Source: Guadua angustifolia (Eukaryota > Streptophyta > Magnoliopsida > Poales > Poaceae). Taken from it: DNA of 64,000 nt. The position numbers and the translations under genes are program-made. Under the pieces are notes generated by a model. The model made no database searches, had not been told where the DNA came from, and was given only the letters and a program-made list of their open reading frames with translations. Positions 45,344 through 57,786 of the stretch are shown here, one piece after another (the stretch's first letter is position 1; each line of letters opens with the position of its first letter). The DNA lies in assembly GCA_036346375.1 (NCBI GenBank), contig CM070508.1:36290862-36354861 (forward strand), read 5' to 3'.

Positions 45344-47170
45344 GGGCTTCCGTTCCGTGGTGTTTGAGTGTAGTGAGTAATTCTAGAATGAATTAAAATT
45401 TTGCTGTGTGAAGGTAGAAATATGGTTTAGGGTGAACCTTTAAAATATGGCCCTAGGGCAGTAACCTTAAAACTTGATGTAGAATGGTTAAATAAATTAA
45501 AACTTGACACACTCTGATGCACAGTCGGAAAGGGATGGGTTATCGTTGCGATGTGCTGCAATGTTTATTTTTTGATTGATGCTATGTTATATGTTAGTCA
45601 TGCTGACGCTTGATAGCATATATTATTGCTAAGTTTATGAAGTTATTGGTTTGACTAGTGGGATCTTTTGGGATTCTTTTGTGCCGAATGATTTGGTTTG
45701 TTCGTTCAGGCCGTGTTAAGGCCTCGTTGGTCGGTGTGGCAGTTTAGATCCAATATCGGAGGACCCATAACCTCGTGTGAGGAGAGTCCTTGTTCTTCTG
45801 TCATAAATTGGAGTACGCTATTTGGGTTTTGTCCTCTTTTGGTTTTCTTGGATTTAAGACAAAGAATAAGATTTTAGTTTTGTGCCTCTCTCAGTTGCTT
45901 TGCGGAGAAAGTTATGGATTCCTTCTTGTGTTGGACGTTCTCCTAGTAAAAAAAAGGGAGTCGTTGTTCTTCTTTTGTAGATAGGAGAATTGAGGGAGTA
46001 AGTTTTTCGGGATTTGATTTATTTGGTTTTTTTGGGCTTAAGTAAAAGAAAAAGGGGGTGTGGTGTTGCGCCCCATTGATTGATGGCAGGGAAAGACACT
46101 GATTTCTTCTTGTGGTTGTCATTCTCCAAGTTTGAAAAGGGGTTATTGGAGTCGGTGTGAAATCGAAATCGGGTGGATTTGAGGTTTGTGACTTTAAAAA
46201 AAAGGGTACGTCTTGGCGACCCTCTTCTTTTGTGGAAACTTTGCATTTTATCCATGCTTTGGAGTTCGGTGGTTGTGTGTGTTTAGATGTTGAATTCGAG
46301 GATCGGTTTTCAAAATGTTATTTTTGGGAATAAGTTCCCGTTTTCTTGGGAGAAAAGATTGGTGATTGCATTGCTTTGGTAAAAGATTTAAGCGATGTTT
46401 CTTTTAAGGTGGAGTTTTTTTCCCCAATGTGAATTTTTTTTTATTATTGCATTGGTTTCCAGTTGAGGAAAGTGGATAACTTGGTTAAGCGAATTGAGAA
46501 TTTTTCTTTGCTCTCTAGTGTGAGTCAAGAAAATGGCGGGTCATGAGTTCTAGTGAATATAATTTAAAGATTATGCTCGTTGATTTGATTCCTAGAGGAT
46601 CCCGACGTCAATTGGTTAGAAGTTGTGGTATATTCGGATTCGGTTAGAAGTTGTTAATGGTTATGTGGTTATAAAGGTTAATCAATGAGGAGAGATGGGA
46701 ATTAGGGTCTTCTTGGTTCGTAGGGGATCTAAGATTGGAACCCAACTATCTAATCGGATAGTTTGGGCATTTTGATGATATTTGATTGGATGCTTAATAG
46801 AGTGATATGACTCGTGCTATTCTTGTTATCACGAGTTGGTTGATCCGTGGTATGGGGTTTTAGAGAGGAGATTTAAGTTGGGTGAGTGAAATTGAATAGA
46901 GAAATAAGAATTGAGTTTGGGAGTTGTCTGAGTTGTCGGATTAGTGAGAAAGACCTGGCTTCCGAGTTTTGTACCGTGCGAGTTGTGAAGTTAGAGTGAG
47001 TGTTGATTTGTTAATGGATGAAATGAGTTCAGTTGCTTGCTCCTTTTATTTGGCGAGGAGTACCCGGAGTTGTTTTTCGGTGTTTTTGGTTTTGTGTTGC
47101 CGTTTGGTTGTATGTTGGTGAGTTTGGTGGTGTTCTGAATTCGGGGACGAATTCTTTTTAGGGGGGAGAG
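45344..47170 (+). other. Non-coding interior of the LARD-like element and its polypurine tract
   Basis: About 1.8 kb lie between the primer site and the right LTR. Open frames are short and on both strands, with no retrotransposon motif. The last bases, TTTTTTAGGGGGGAGAG (to 47,170), are the polypurine tract directly before the right LTR. Confidence 0.8.
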
Positions 47171-47714
47171 TGTAATACCGAAGATCTCTTTTGCTAGGGT
47201 TTCAGGCGGTAATGATTTCACCTTCGTGATTCAAGGATTTCTATTCGGGAGGAATTATTTATTGTCGCGCAAGTGAAGCTTTTATTAACGGTTTTGGTTT
47301 TTGTTCGCCCTAGTTTTCGGAATGAGGTATCTTCCGAGCTGCTTAATTTTGCGGCAAGTTGTTTTTTTCCGGACAATTGTCTTTTCGTGCTAAGAATTGA
47401 AGATTCATTTGGTTCGCGTTAAGGGTTTAAAGTTGGTTCTTGGATTTCTTTTTCTGGAGGGGCTTCATTTCTTTTTGTCCCCTAGCCCTATTGATTAATG
47501 GACCCCAGGTGATAGAGTACAACAGGAAGAGGGGGAACCCTAGAGAAAATTGCTCCTGAGGAATTCCCCAGCCGCCACTTCTCCTGGAGCTCCTCTCCCC
47601 AGTCGAGCGCTCCTCTGCTCCTCTCCCCAGCCGAGCACTCCTCTGCTTCCCTCCCCAGCCGAGAGCACCCTATTCCTCCCTCCTGGACGACACCCCCACT
47701 ACTAGAATTTCGGG

Positions 47715-48300
47715 CTTTTGCAACGGCGAGAAATCGTTGTAATAGGACCCATTTCATTGCAATATGTACCAATAGCCACAATGTCACAATCGTTGGCAGG
47801 CGTGGCTATTAGTTGCGTGGTCCAAAGCTTGGGCAACGATTTACGTTTTGTTGCAATTGTAATGCTAATTGCAACGGGAGTATGTGTTGCATTAGCTCGT
47901 AGCTGCAATGATGGTTTGACGTGGCAATAGTCTCAATTGCCGTGGCAATAGTAGTCTCTATTTCCACGCTCTCATGTGTTGCATTAGATAGTAGTCGCAA
48001 TGACCTTAATACCGTGGCAATATTTTTTATTGCCGTGGCAATAGAGATCTCTATTCTCTCTATTGCCACGCATTTAGGCATTGCATTAGACAATAGTTGC
48101 AACAAAAACCAATCCATGGCAATAAATGAGGTCGCAACGAAATAATTTTCGTGGCAATATGATGTATTGCAATGAAATAACTTTGTTGCAATAAATTATA
48201 ACAACGATCTATATCTGTAGCAATTCATTTTTTCGCAATAAGGCGTCAACGCATATTGCAATAATATTTGCTTATATACCGTTGTTGCAAAAGAAATGTA
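47715..48300. repeat. Left subterminal repeats of the 6.85-kb CACTA
   Basis: Many copies of TTGCAATG/CATTGCAA and the GTGGCAATA form occur in both orientations, roughly every 20-40 bp. The same words occur at the right end (54,235-54,535). Confidence 0.8.
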
Positions 48301-51100
48301 CTCAAATTAGAAATTGCACAAACAAAAATATCAATTATAACCATCAAATCATATATAAGAGCATTTGTAACAATCTTTTCAGTATGTACAAACATGAAGC
48401 AAAAGAGACCAATAATAGAACAATTTCATAGTAATCTCTGAATGAAAACTTTAAATTTCTCAACTATGATTGCGATAACAGAACTAATCTATTGATAATG
48501 ATTTGAGAATAGGTTGTTCCACATTGTAGACTTGCTTGACTTGACCATGCCATGAGACCAGACGCTCAGCTCAAATTGTATCCTCCTGTTGAATAAAAGC
48601 ACGGTTTATTCTTTTGAGCATAAACAAATCCAAGATGAAATTTTATAGGTCGCCATATTGTAAATACTACCGATCGTGAAAGGAATCGACAAAGCCCATG
48701 AGCTCAAGTTAAACTAAACAACTACTCATTGATCTTACCAAAGCATGCAAGGAATGGATAAATGAAGGAAACAACGCTTGCATCACTTAAGCATGAAATT
48801 AACATGTTGATTAACTTTATGTGCTTATCTCCGCTTCTAAACCTAACAAAAAATGATAGCATGATCAAGTAGGGTATGCAATCGGCAGCACTACATACAA
48901 GAAGTGTTGAGAGGAAAAAGATCCTAAAATTAAAACTTTGTTCAACAAAGAATAAATGATCTAGAAAGAAACAAATTTCACTTCACTTGAAACTATACAT
49001 TGTTCAAATATAAGTGCATACATGAACCATGGGCTAATAGAAGCACTGGACCAAGATGACAAGGCTACTGTAAGGCAAAATGAATAGCTCACCTGAGACA
49101 TGTGCTCATAAAGTTGAAGCAATTTTACCTCTAGATAAGATAAACAAACTTTAGATCCAAAGGTCAAGCATGAAGAAATTCTGAAAAGTTCATGAATCTA
49201 TTAGACATTATGAGTTGATTTCACATTGCCCACATTAACTGCAAATATTTATGCGAGATATTGCGGTAACCCACAAAAAACTTATGCGAACACTGCGGCG
49301 TCCACAAAACCCACAAAATCTTATAATTCTCTTTTAAAAGTAAATTAGAACATGTCAAGACAGATAAGACAAGGGATCAATTTAAGACACATGCTCAGGT
49401 CAACAGTAATGACAGGAATCAGCACAATAATAGTGTCGAACAGATTTACAATATTTTTTTGTAGTGCATAATTAAAAAATTTGAGTTTAGTACAACTACG
49501 ACAGGCATGCGAAGTAAAGGAAGTCCACCAGGCATTAAAATGCCACCATTTGGGATAAATGAGTTTGCACAAAGACACGCCATCGCCAAAGAAGGCTACC
49601 ATTTGCATGAGCATTTGAAGGGTGCAAATTCATCTCACATACCTTTTTAATCTTCTTTTCTTGCACCTACACGTCACATAATAATACTCAAGTTATTAAT
49701 AGCACGAAAAAGGTACAAGACTACATTATTATCAGGTACATCTTAGTTGTGAAAGCAAATATACAGAGCTAGAAAAGACTGTGTAGATGAAGTAATTCAA
49801 AAGTCTTTGGGCAGAAATGTGTAAAATTTGAACATCAGAAAATTCAAAATCATCTTTGGCATTTGTCCTTAGCTTCCTGCAGACAAAGAGAGGTGAGGCA
49901 GTTGTAGCTTGCCGTCTTACGTTCTCGCCTTAGCTTCCTACAGGCAAAGATTATTTTGTTCTTAATCAAACCACACATCCAGATACGAACCAAACAAACC
50001 ACATCATTTCCAACTCAATGGACGAGAAGTGAGCAAACGAAATTGGCACAATGCACATAGAAGTAGTATATTGACGTTTGAAGTGTTAATTATGGACATA
50101 AGCTGAGATGGTTTATGGTCGTATACTCATCTATGACAATCACATTGGAAGTAACAGTTCAAAAATAAATTCAAGCTACAGACTCAAGACAAGTCAACTT
50201 TTTTTAGACCATAGAACAAATGGTCCTGCTTTTATAGAAGGCAAAAGCAAAAAAAATGTCATGCTGGGGATTATAGCTTACAAGATCTAGGCACATATTA
50301 ACTGATCAACGAGGTAGCTCGGCTACCACTGCTACTTTTGACAAACTCAACTACCAAACAGCAAAGTGCAATATAAAGTTTTTTAGACAGAAAGTATGTG
50401 TCAAAACAAAAAGATCACACTCAAGAGGATTACAGGCAAACAAATAGCAAGTTACAGAATTATTTTGCCTCGTTCTACTCAGTCGAACAAACATCTAGAA
50501 CCAAAGTGAAGGTTTTGATTCTCAGCCTATCCTTACCGTAAATTTTGGGACAAAACTGTTCAAATTGGCATTTTGGCATACTAAGACATCAATTTGCACA
50601 CTCAACACAAATCAAACCTGAGATCCACATTACACCCCAGCAAGTAATTCAAAGATACTAAAACGGGTGAAGAAATCTAAATGTAGTTATGCTTCTTCAA
50701 TAGCACGGCAGCTGCTAGAACAATTAAGCAATAATCACCCAAGCTTAGAACCAACTCTAACTTCAATTCCACACCAGTATCACTAGGACGATTTGTGTGC
50801 TACGCTACGCCGTTGCACATATGGTCGAGTATGGGCGTATGGCGAGTAGTTGTACTGTCGTTTGTTCTATCAAGAGAAAAAAGTCGATGGCTTTTTCAGA
50901 TCATTTGTTCATTTTGGTTATGGAGGATCGATGACTATGACGTGCGGCGCCAATCGAAACAAAGTAGATGTAAAATATGGTAGTTGTAACTATACTGTCA
51001 TATTATACAGGAACAAAATTATGTAAGGATGCTGCTATAATAGTTTTGTTAAGCATACACATAACATACGTATATACAGTTTAAGTGTGAACCACAAGCT
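48301..51100. other. Interior of the 6.85-kb CACTA, no gene recognised
   Basis: This is AT-rich sequence with only short open frames on both strands. No transposase, captured exon or repeat array can be supported here. Confidence 0.4.
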
Positions 51101-51116
51101 AGGCTAGAAGCCAGAG

Positions 51117-51800
51117 TTAAGATCCATGACTAATCACAGAGTACACTGGGGGACGCAAGCACAACTCTGAACAAGGAGCAGGACTACGGCTATATATCTG
51201 CAGACGCTGAGAAACGCGATGAAAAGTCTCAGCTATTTGAAACCCTTGAGCATAACAAAACATATTAAGGGTAGATGTCTGGTAGTGTTTATATGGCACC
51301 ATCTTATAGGTAGATGTCTGAAGATTGGTTGAGATGAGACAATGAAGCCAAGAAGAGCATGGACTGTACCTATTCGTCAAGGAAAACCAGTGCAAGGCGG
51401 AGGACCCTGTCAGGCTTGTTCTCATCGATATACTGTGAGAATCAAGTAGTTCTCACATGGACCTACCAACGATGTGTCCCGGTTGACATCCTTCAACAAA
51501 GCATAGTCCATCTATACACAAGAATAAACCAGATAAGTGTTTTGAAATCAAGTAAATGTTCTGCAAAAAGCTAGGAAATGAGAAAAGACAGTGATGGAAA
51601 ACATAAGCAGTGAGTAGTAAATACGTTGAGCAAGGTAGGAGGAAGCATTGAAGTAAACAATTACGGGAAAGAGTAATGAAGAATATGATGAGCTTCCTTC
51701 TCCAGCCATTCTTTTCAAAGTCATTCTCTTCATTCTTATTCTCCAGAACATCTTGCAAACCACCCTCTTCCATGGATCCGTACAAACTTCATCCAACGCC
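51117..51800 (-). pseudogene. Exon-like frames of unknown origin inside the CACTA
   Basis: On the minus strand there are short stretches that look coding rather than random: MEEGGLQDVLENKNEENDF near 51,777, DYALLKDVNRDTSLVG near 51,500, and after a possible AG acceptor ENKPDRVLRLALVFLDE near 51,420. They are on the same strand as the RHD3-like exon to their right and downstream of it, so they could be further pieces of a captured transcript. I cannot name the source gene or prove continuity. Confidence 0.25.
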
Positions 51801-51969
51801 AGTATTAATCAAAGCCTACCATGATGAAGATAAATAGTGACATCACATGCAATTATTAATCTGATTGCACAAAGAGGAAAATTTGTCATAATTAATAAAA
51901 ATGAGACAAACAAAAGGATTGGGGTGATTACATACAAGCTATTGCAACATGAAAGAAAACATGGTTCCA

Positions 51970-52134
51970 CTATACTTATTACATGTTCCCTTAATTCTAA
52001 GATCATCTTATTAGAAGTAGCTTTTAGTTCAGACAATTTTGTGCTTCTAACAGATGCTGCATGAGCTTCCACATGGTGCTGCAGTTTATTCATAACACTC
52101 GAAGCATCCCACTTCAGATGTTTAACCACAACAT
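51970..52134 (-). pseudogene. Captured exon fragment resembling RHD3/SEY1 family GTPase
   Basis: On the minus strand a TACAG acceptor precedes a frame reading VVVKHLKWDASSVMNKL, then HVEAHAASVRSTKLSEL. In ROOT HAIR DEFECTIVE 3 (a dynamin-like GTPase that shapes the endoplasmic reticulum), the helical region after the GTPase domain has the same spacing of WDAS, KL, the acidic-x-His pair and the RSxKLSEL motif. The similarity fades after about 40 residues, near a possible donor. It sits inside a CACTA without transposase, so it is most likely a transduplicated host gene fragment and not a working gene. Confidence 0.5.
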
Positions 52135-52199
52135 CTGTATGAAAACAAAGAAGGAATAGACATTAGTGTAATGTAGATTGTCTAGACATACAAGGAGAC

Positions 52200-53157
52200 T
52201 ATTTACGTCTACTAGGATACACTTTTGTTGATACAAAGATCCGGTATTTCTAGTATCACCGACCATCGATAAGCATCAACCATTTCCAAAACATATACAA
52301 GATTGTAAAGATGCCAAGAACAAGCATAAGTATCGCACTTAGTGCTTACAACCGATACAAACAAGCAAAAGCTCGTATGTGAAATTAGTTTTCAAAACAA
52401 CCTTACATTTGGTATTTTGAAATCAAGACCTACAACATGGCAATTAGCTTTCACAGAATCGCACAGGAATTTACAATTCTGATGATAAGGTGTCATTGCT
52501 AAGCACCCAAATTCAACAAGATTTAACAAAGACTAATTGAAGGAGAAAACACATAACAAAATGTCGGTCGATATCACATACATTCTTTGACTAAATAGCT
52601 AAACATTTTGTCCCAAGATATCCAACAAGCGGTTATTTCCTTACCCTCAATCCAAAGATCAAACTCGCTATTGAAGATCTGCACGATCACGAATTTACTG
52701 CAAATCCTCAATCCAAAGAGGATATGTGTCTTGCAAAAACCCAAGATTTACATGAGACCAAGTGACCAGCTACACAGGACAAATGAAACAATCCATCAAC
52801 ATTTTTAAGAAGTTATATATTCTCAAAATAGAAAAAAAAATCTTACGATAGGTAGCACTCTTAAGCAACCAAAATCAACTAAAGGTATATCACTCTTATA
52901 CCTCATCTATAACTTCTTCGATCAGTTATGGAGCCTTTGTTATACCTCATCTATAAATTATCTCCACTTGTAGACTATATATCCTCCAACCAACCAAAAT
53001 CAACTAAAGGTATATCACTCTTAAGGAACTCCACATTATCGTTATTCTTCATTAGGGAAAAGCTGCAATTCAAAGAAAGAATTAGTAGATGCTCATGCTC
53101 CGATGTATCACAAACCAAGAACCAATAAGAAGCAAGGAAGATGAGGAACGGCTCACC
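52200..53157. other. Interior of the 6.85-kb CACTA between captured pieces, nothing recognised
   Basis: This is AT-rich sequence. The phrase CCAAAATCAACTAAAGGTATATCACTCTTA occurs twice in part (near 52,868 and 52,995), a short internal duplication. No coding frame is supported. Confidence 0.35.
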
Positions 53158-53575
53158 CTAGTACGCTGGCGGCGGGGATCGGCGTGTACCACCGCCTGCC
53201 TCCACATTGATGATGTCCGTAGGGCGGTGTAGCAGGCGTGAATCAGACGAGGATGAGCCCGACGAGCCGCGAGGTGAGGATGTTGACGGTGGCGCCGGTG
53301 AGCAGGAGTAGGACAAAGGTGGCGGAGCTGCTGCGGGACGGTGGCGGCGGCACGGCTGGCGGACGGCCAATGCAGACGGCCGAGGCGACGCTACGTATGG
53401 CGGCGACGGCCGAGGCGAGCGCGGAACGCCGACGGCGCGGGACGGCCGAGGCGACGCGCTGGTCTGGCGGCGGGACGACGCGCGGGAGGGCTGCGAGCGC
53501 TGTGGAGCTGTGGAGGCGAGACGAGCTAGGTTTCGATCGACGGCGAGGCGTCGTGGGGGCCGTAATTATTTTCGC
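53158..53575 (-). pseudogene. GC-rich, first-exon-like block within the CACTA
   Basis: About 400 bp of sharply higher GC content than its surroundings. One minus-strand frame reads ATFVLLLLTGATVNILTSRL, which would be a hydrophobic, signal- or membrane-type segment; other frames give only Arg/Ala/Gly repeats. It lies upstream of the RHD3-like exon on the same strand. GC-rich first exons are typical of grass genes, so it may be a captured 5' exon, but the protein is not recognised. Confidence 0.3.
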
Positions 53576-53890
53576 CAGGCACTTTTATTCCATTGGTCCG
53601 GGTCGACAAAAATACACGTGTTATATTTACTGGTCAACGAAAATAGCTCGTTCTAGTCACGTGGCCTATTTTCATCGGTTTAAGCTGACAAAAATAATTG
53701 TGTCATGCCACGTGTCATATTTTCATCGGCCTAGACCGATGAAAATAGTCCAAAGAAATTTTGAATTTTCAGAGCGCGATGACTCAAATATTTTCATCGG
53801 TCTGGTCAAGGATACCGACGAAAATAAATTTAATTTTGTCGGTTCTAGCTGACCGATGAAAATAAATGTAATTTCGTCGAGTCTCTGGCA
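53576..53890. repeat. Block of TTTTCATCGGTC-type inverted motifs, unlike the rest of the CACTA
   Basis: At least six copies of ATTTTCATCGGT(C/T) or ACCGATGAAAATA occur in both orientations within 300 bp. The motif differs from the TTGCAAT words of the surrounding element. It looks like the subterminal array of another CACTA family, perhaps a remnant end acquired by this element. Confidence 0.55.
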
Positions 53891-54234
53891 AAAGCGGCGG
53901 CAGTGTGCAAGCGCCAGTCCACTGCGCAGATAGTCAGAGATTGATCCACCACTTGCCACTCGAGAGGCGCCAAGAACAACAGGTCGTCGTGCGCGCTCCC
54001 CCGTGGCTCAAAACACGCTGTCAGGAGTGCCGGCCGCCAGTAGGGTGTGCTAGCGTTGGCCCCTGGTCGGAGGCGGAGGCAGAGGTGGTAGAAAAAACAC
54101 GATGGGGGTTCAAGCCGAGCAAGTGGCCCGTGCATCGTAGGCGTAAAATAGGGACAAGAACTCAGGAGAAGAAGAACATGGGTTGCATGGGCTGGGCTGA
54201 ATCTATATGATTCATCTGATACATGTCGTGACCC

Positions 54235-54535
54235 ATATGTAGACTTATTTCCACGTAAAAAGAAATCGTGGCTATAAAATTAAAAATCGCCACGAAATAA
54301 AATATTATAGCAACAAAATTTACCCATGGCAATAAAATCTTATTTAATGGAACGATTTTGTTTTTTGTTGCAATACGACTAACCTTTTGCCACGACGGTT
54401 AACAATATCACAACGCACAGTAATTTGTGGTAATATATTGGATGTATCGCCACAATTTTCCAAATCGAGGCAATAACACCACTCTAATGCAACAGAATTT
54501 ATGGTGTTGTAAAAAGTTTCGTGGCAAAAGCCCGG
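54235..54535. repeat. Right subterminal repeats of the 6.85-kb CACTA
   Basis: Words such as GTGGCAATAAAATC, GCAACAAAATTTA and TTTTGTTGCAATA repeat in both orientations up to the terminal inverted repeat. They match the array at the left end. Confidence 0.75.
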
Positions 54536-56725
54536 ATTTCTAGTAGTGCCCCCGGCTGGCGCCGCCCCGAGCCCGCCTTCCCGAGCGGCTCCCCTGGACC
54601 TGCGTCGCCTCCAGCTCGGCGCGGTTTCCTCCCGGCCCGTCGCCGGGCACCCCAGGAGCGCCCCCCTGCTGCCAGCGCCTCCCTGGAGTCCACTTGCTGC
54701 TCCTCCACTCCGGTGCCGCCTCCAGCGCCTCCCGGGCTAATGCAGTCTCTCCCCCACCTCCCTCTTACCTCCATGGACTTTCTTCGAGGTAAAAACCCTA
54801 GGAAGTGGGGATTCCCTTGGCTTGCATGTGTGGTGCTTGATGAAATGCCTAGCCAGGATTTCAAGGGAATGAAATGATTTTTTGCATGCTTGAGTTTTAA
54901 AATTGTTTGATCCTATAAATCATAAGGTCATACGTTGTCTGAGCACTGCGATTATGAAGTCTATGTGTATATATTCATACATGATTTTGAGATCTCAAGA
55001 CAGAGAGATTTGAATGAATATTTGTGTTCTGCAACAATATGTGGTAAGGATTGCGAGGCTCAGATGAAAAGCTTTTAATGTTTTGATGTTTGATTCGAGT
55101 TATTTATATATGCGTGTGCTGATTCTTTTGAGGGTGAGATTTTTCTGAAATTTACACTTACGAGTTAGCAGTGATGAATGCCTTTGTAAACCAGAATAAC
55201 TGCCTCAGATTTGGTCAGCTGTCTTGCACTGGAACGGTGGCAACCATTGCTCCATAAGAATATATCTCAAACTCTGTTTCCAGTTTAATTATTTGACAAT
55301 TCTCTCTCAAACAAGCGTTAGCTTAAAACGGTATGTTTGTCACCTGAATCTTTGTATATGTTGGTACCAAGGATTAAGTTATGTTCGCATCATGAGCCTT
55401 ATTTCCTGTTATGTTAGGATTTATAACAGCATGGTTTGTAAATGCTTTGGAAAACCTAACTATTATCTATGAACATTAGGGTAAATGCAATAGAAATGTT
55501 CTGGCTATTTGACGATGTATGTACTTTAAACATGGATAAATTCAGCTGAAAGTACCATAAATACTTCACATGGCTGTCTATTTCATTCTAGCATTGAATT
55601 TACTCTCCTAAAGCATTCCATAATCTATGTTAAGCAGAGATGGCTGGAAAATGTTAAAAAAAAGAGAAAAGGAATGGGGAGTGGCCTCGACCCCGTGTCG
55701 CTTCGTCTTCGGTTAAAGGCAAGTGCATTGTATCGGTTGCGGCTTAGGTGGCCATTAGGTTTTGCAATTATACAATTATCCATGTGTTATTTTAATATTT
55801 TCATGTTGATTTTGCATGCGATGCGATGAATGAGCATGGTTATTTGGATATGCTATCGTTTAAACCGGGATTATATGCAAGTGCATCAGTTGATTGAACT
55901 TGTGAATGGTAGATTGAATGTCTTGACCGATTTAATATGTGAGCCGCTAATGCTTGTGTGGTTATATTGACAACACTAGTATGGGTAGGCTATAAGATTA
56001 CCCATGAATGATATTAAAGGATGAAATTTGCATGTGCATCCTTGTGTGTTTGCTATGTGTGCTACATTGAAGAATTATGTGTCTTGTCTATGTGACATGT
56101 TGTGATAACTTGTGTTCCATGTTGATGCTCCCTAGTAGGATTAGGGTATTATTGATATCAATGACATGAGTTTTGGGTCAAGAATAATGGTTCGATTCGT
56201 ATTCATGATAAGAGATTTTGGTTTTTGTATGAAGTATTGATGATAAAGGAATGTGAGGACGGAGTATGGAATTTGATTGCGAGAATGGGTTGATTTATGA
56301 TCAAGATATATGGAATTAGTAATTACTCGAGTATTGGTGATGTGAGTATGAATATGACTGTAGAGAAGGTGAATGGTAATTTATGGATGTGAGAAGTGGC
56401 TGATGTTTATGTATTTGACTATAGCGATGCAAATGTGAGAAATGAATGTAGTTTACAAATTTGTTTATGTCTATTGCATTTGTGCATTCATAATGGAAGA
56501 GGCGACCCATTCTGATGCGGGCCTCTGTGCTCACATGTAGTGAGTACGAAAGTCCTACCTCGTAGTCCCGTATACGTGGTTGTATAGGAGCGAGTCAGTA
56601 AGAGTAGGCACCCTCCACCATGGGGTGGAAGGGGAATGAGAGGGTGCACACCGACGGGTGTGCACTCGGCCATACCGGTATGTGCTAAAGAAGAGATGAG
56701 GCATGCATAATGCATCATATACATG

Positions 56726-57030
56726 AGATATTATGTGAATGAAATGCATGATTGTGTTGCATTTTATATCATTGCATATATGTATGGGATATTATGTGAA
56801 TGAATTATATATATCATTGCAGATATGCATGGGATATTATGTGAATGAAATGCATGGTTGTGTTGCATTATATAGCATTGCAAATATGCATGAAGTCTTA
56901 TGTGAAGGAAATGCATGGTTGTGTTGCATTATATAGCATTGCAAATATGCATGAAGTATTATGTGAAGGAAATGCATGGTTGTGTTGCATTATATAGTAT
57001 TGCATATATATATATATATGAGATATTATG
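56726..57030 (+). repeat. Tandem repeat of the right LARD LTR with a short AT run
   Basis: This has the same five-unit array as in the left LTR at 44,079. Here the terminal AT run is about eight dinucleotides long, probably closer to the ancestral state. Confidence 0.9.
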
Positions 57031-57680
57031 TGAATGAAAGCATAAAAGCATTTCATTGCATTGTGTATTGCGATGAATAAGTGTTGATTGATGAGAATGT
57101 AAAGAACAGGTTGAGAGTTGAGTCGTGGGCTCATCCAGCATTGATTTCGAGGCATGGGTGAGGTTTTGTTACATGGTCCAGCTTGGTTGAGGTAAGTGGA
57201 GTCACATTACTACCTCTATTCTTTGGATGTTTCAGCTTAAGTAATGGTTATTTAAATGATGAGGTAATCGCGCTCTTACGTTTTGGATCTTTTATGAATT
57301 CAACTGTTTCCTTTATTTACGGATGACAATTTAAGGAACTGCTACTTGATGTCTTCTAATAGTTGCATTTTAGTCTAATGTTTTACTTCTCCTACTTATT
57401 GCGCTTTGATGAGTCTTGGACTCCTGCTTGTTTGCTTCTGTTCTAGGTACCTAGAAGCTGATTCTTTGGGTTGGGGATAGGAACACGTGCACGACTGCGG
57501 TCTCCAGCAATTTGTTTAACCAATTCATCAAAACTGAATGTAATTAATGTGTTTGTAATTTATGGTTCTTCGTGATGAGGTTTCTTAAATTCTGTTGGAT
57601 GTGGGATTGCTTAACTAAGGACCTGCTAGATTGATATCTTAACTACTGCAATGTTTTCTGTCTGCTGAGTGGATGTCCTA

Positions 57681-57786
57681 GTTTTAGGGGAGGTGCTGCC
57701 GAAATTTTTATTAAATTCGACAACCTCCTAGTTGTTCGCTTGCTTTGCTAGAAAGGTCATGCCGAAATTTTGTAAATTTCGGTGAC
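57681..57786 (+). other. Two adjacent hairpins near the 3' end of the right LARD LTR
   Basis: This is the copy of the hairpin pair described at 45,071-45,174, with the same stems and only one or two base differences. Confidence 0.75.

Larger units (their letters stand above)
47697..54548. mobile_element. CACTA transposon, 6.85 kb, carrying gene fragments (Pack-CACTA-like)
   Basis: The left end CACTACTAGAATTTCGGG and the right end CCCGGATTTCTAGTAGTG are inverted repeats of about 25 bp with two mismatches. CCC duplications flank it (47,694-47,696 and 54,549-54,551). Subterminal arrays of GTTGCAAT, ATTGCAA and GTGGCAAT words occupy about 47,715-48,300 and 54,235-54,535. No TNP2 or other transposase is present, so it needs an outside enzyme. 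The interior includes an exon-like segment similar to ROOT HAIR DEFECTIVE 3 and a GC-rich block that may be a captured first exon. It belongs to a different CACTA family from the elements at 11,006 and 60,411. Confidence 0.9.

Noticed and set aside
53238..53852. A 204-codon plus-strand frame across the GC-rich block of the 6.85-kb CACTA
   Set aside because: It is Arg/Ala/Gly/Thr repeat sequence that runs on into the TTTTCATCGGTC array. The opposite strand gives a more protein-like hydrophobic segment, and neither is a proven gene.
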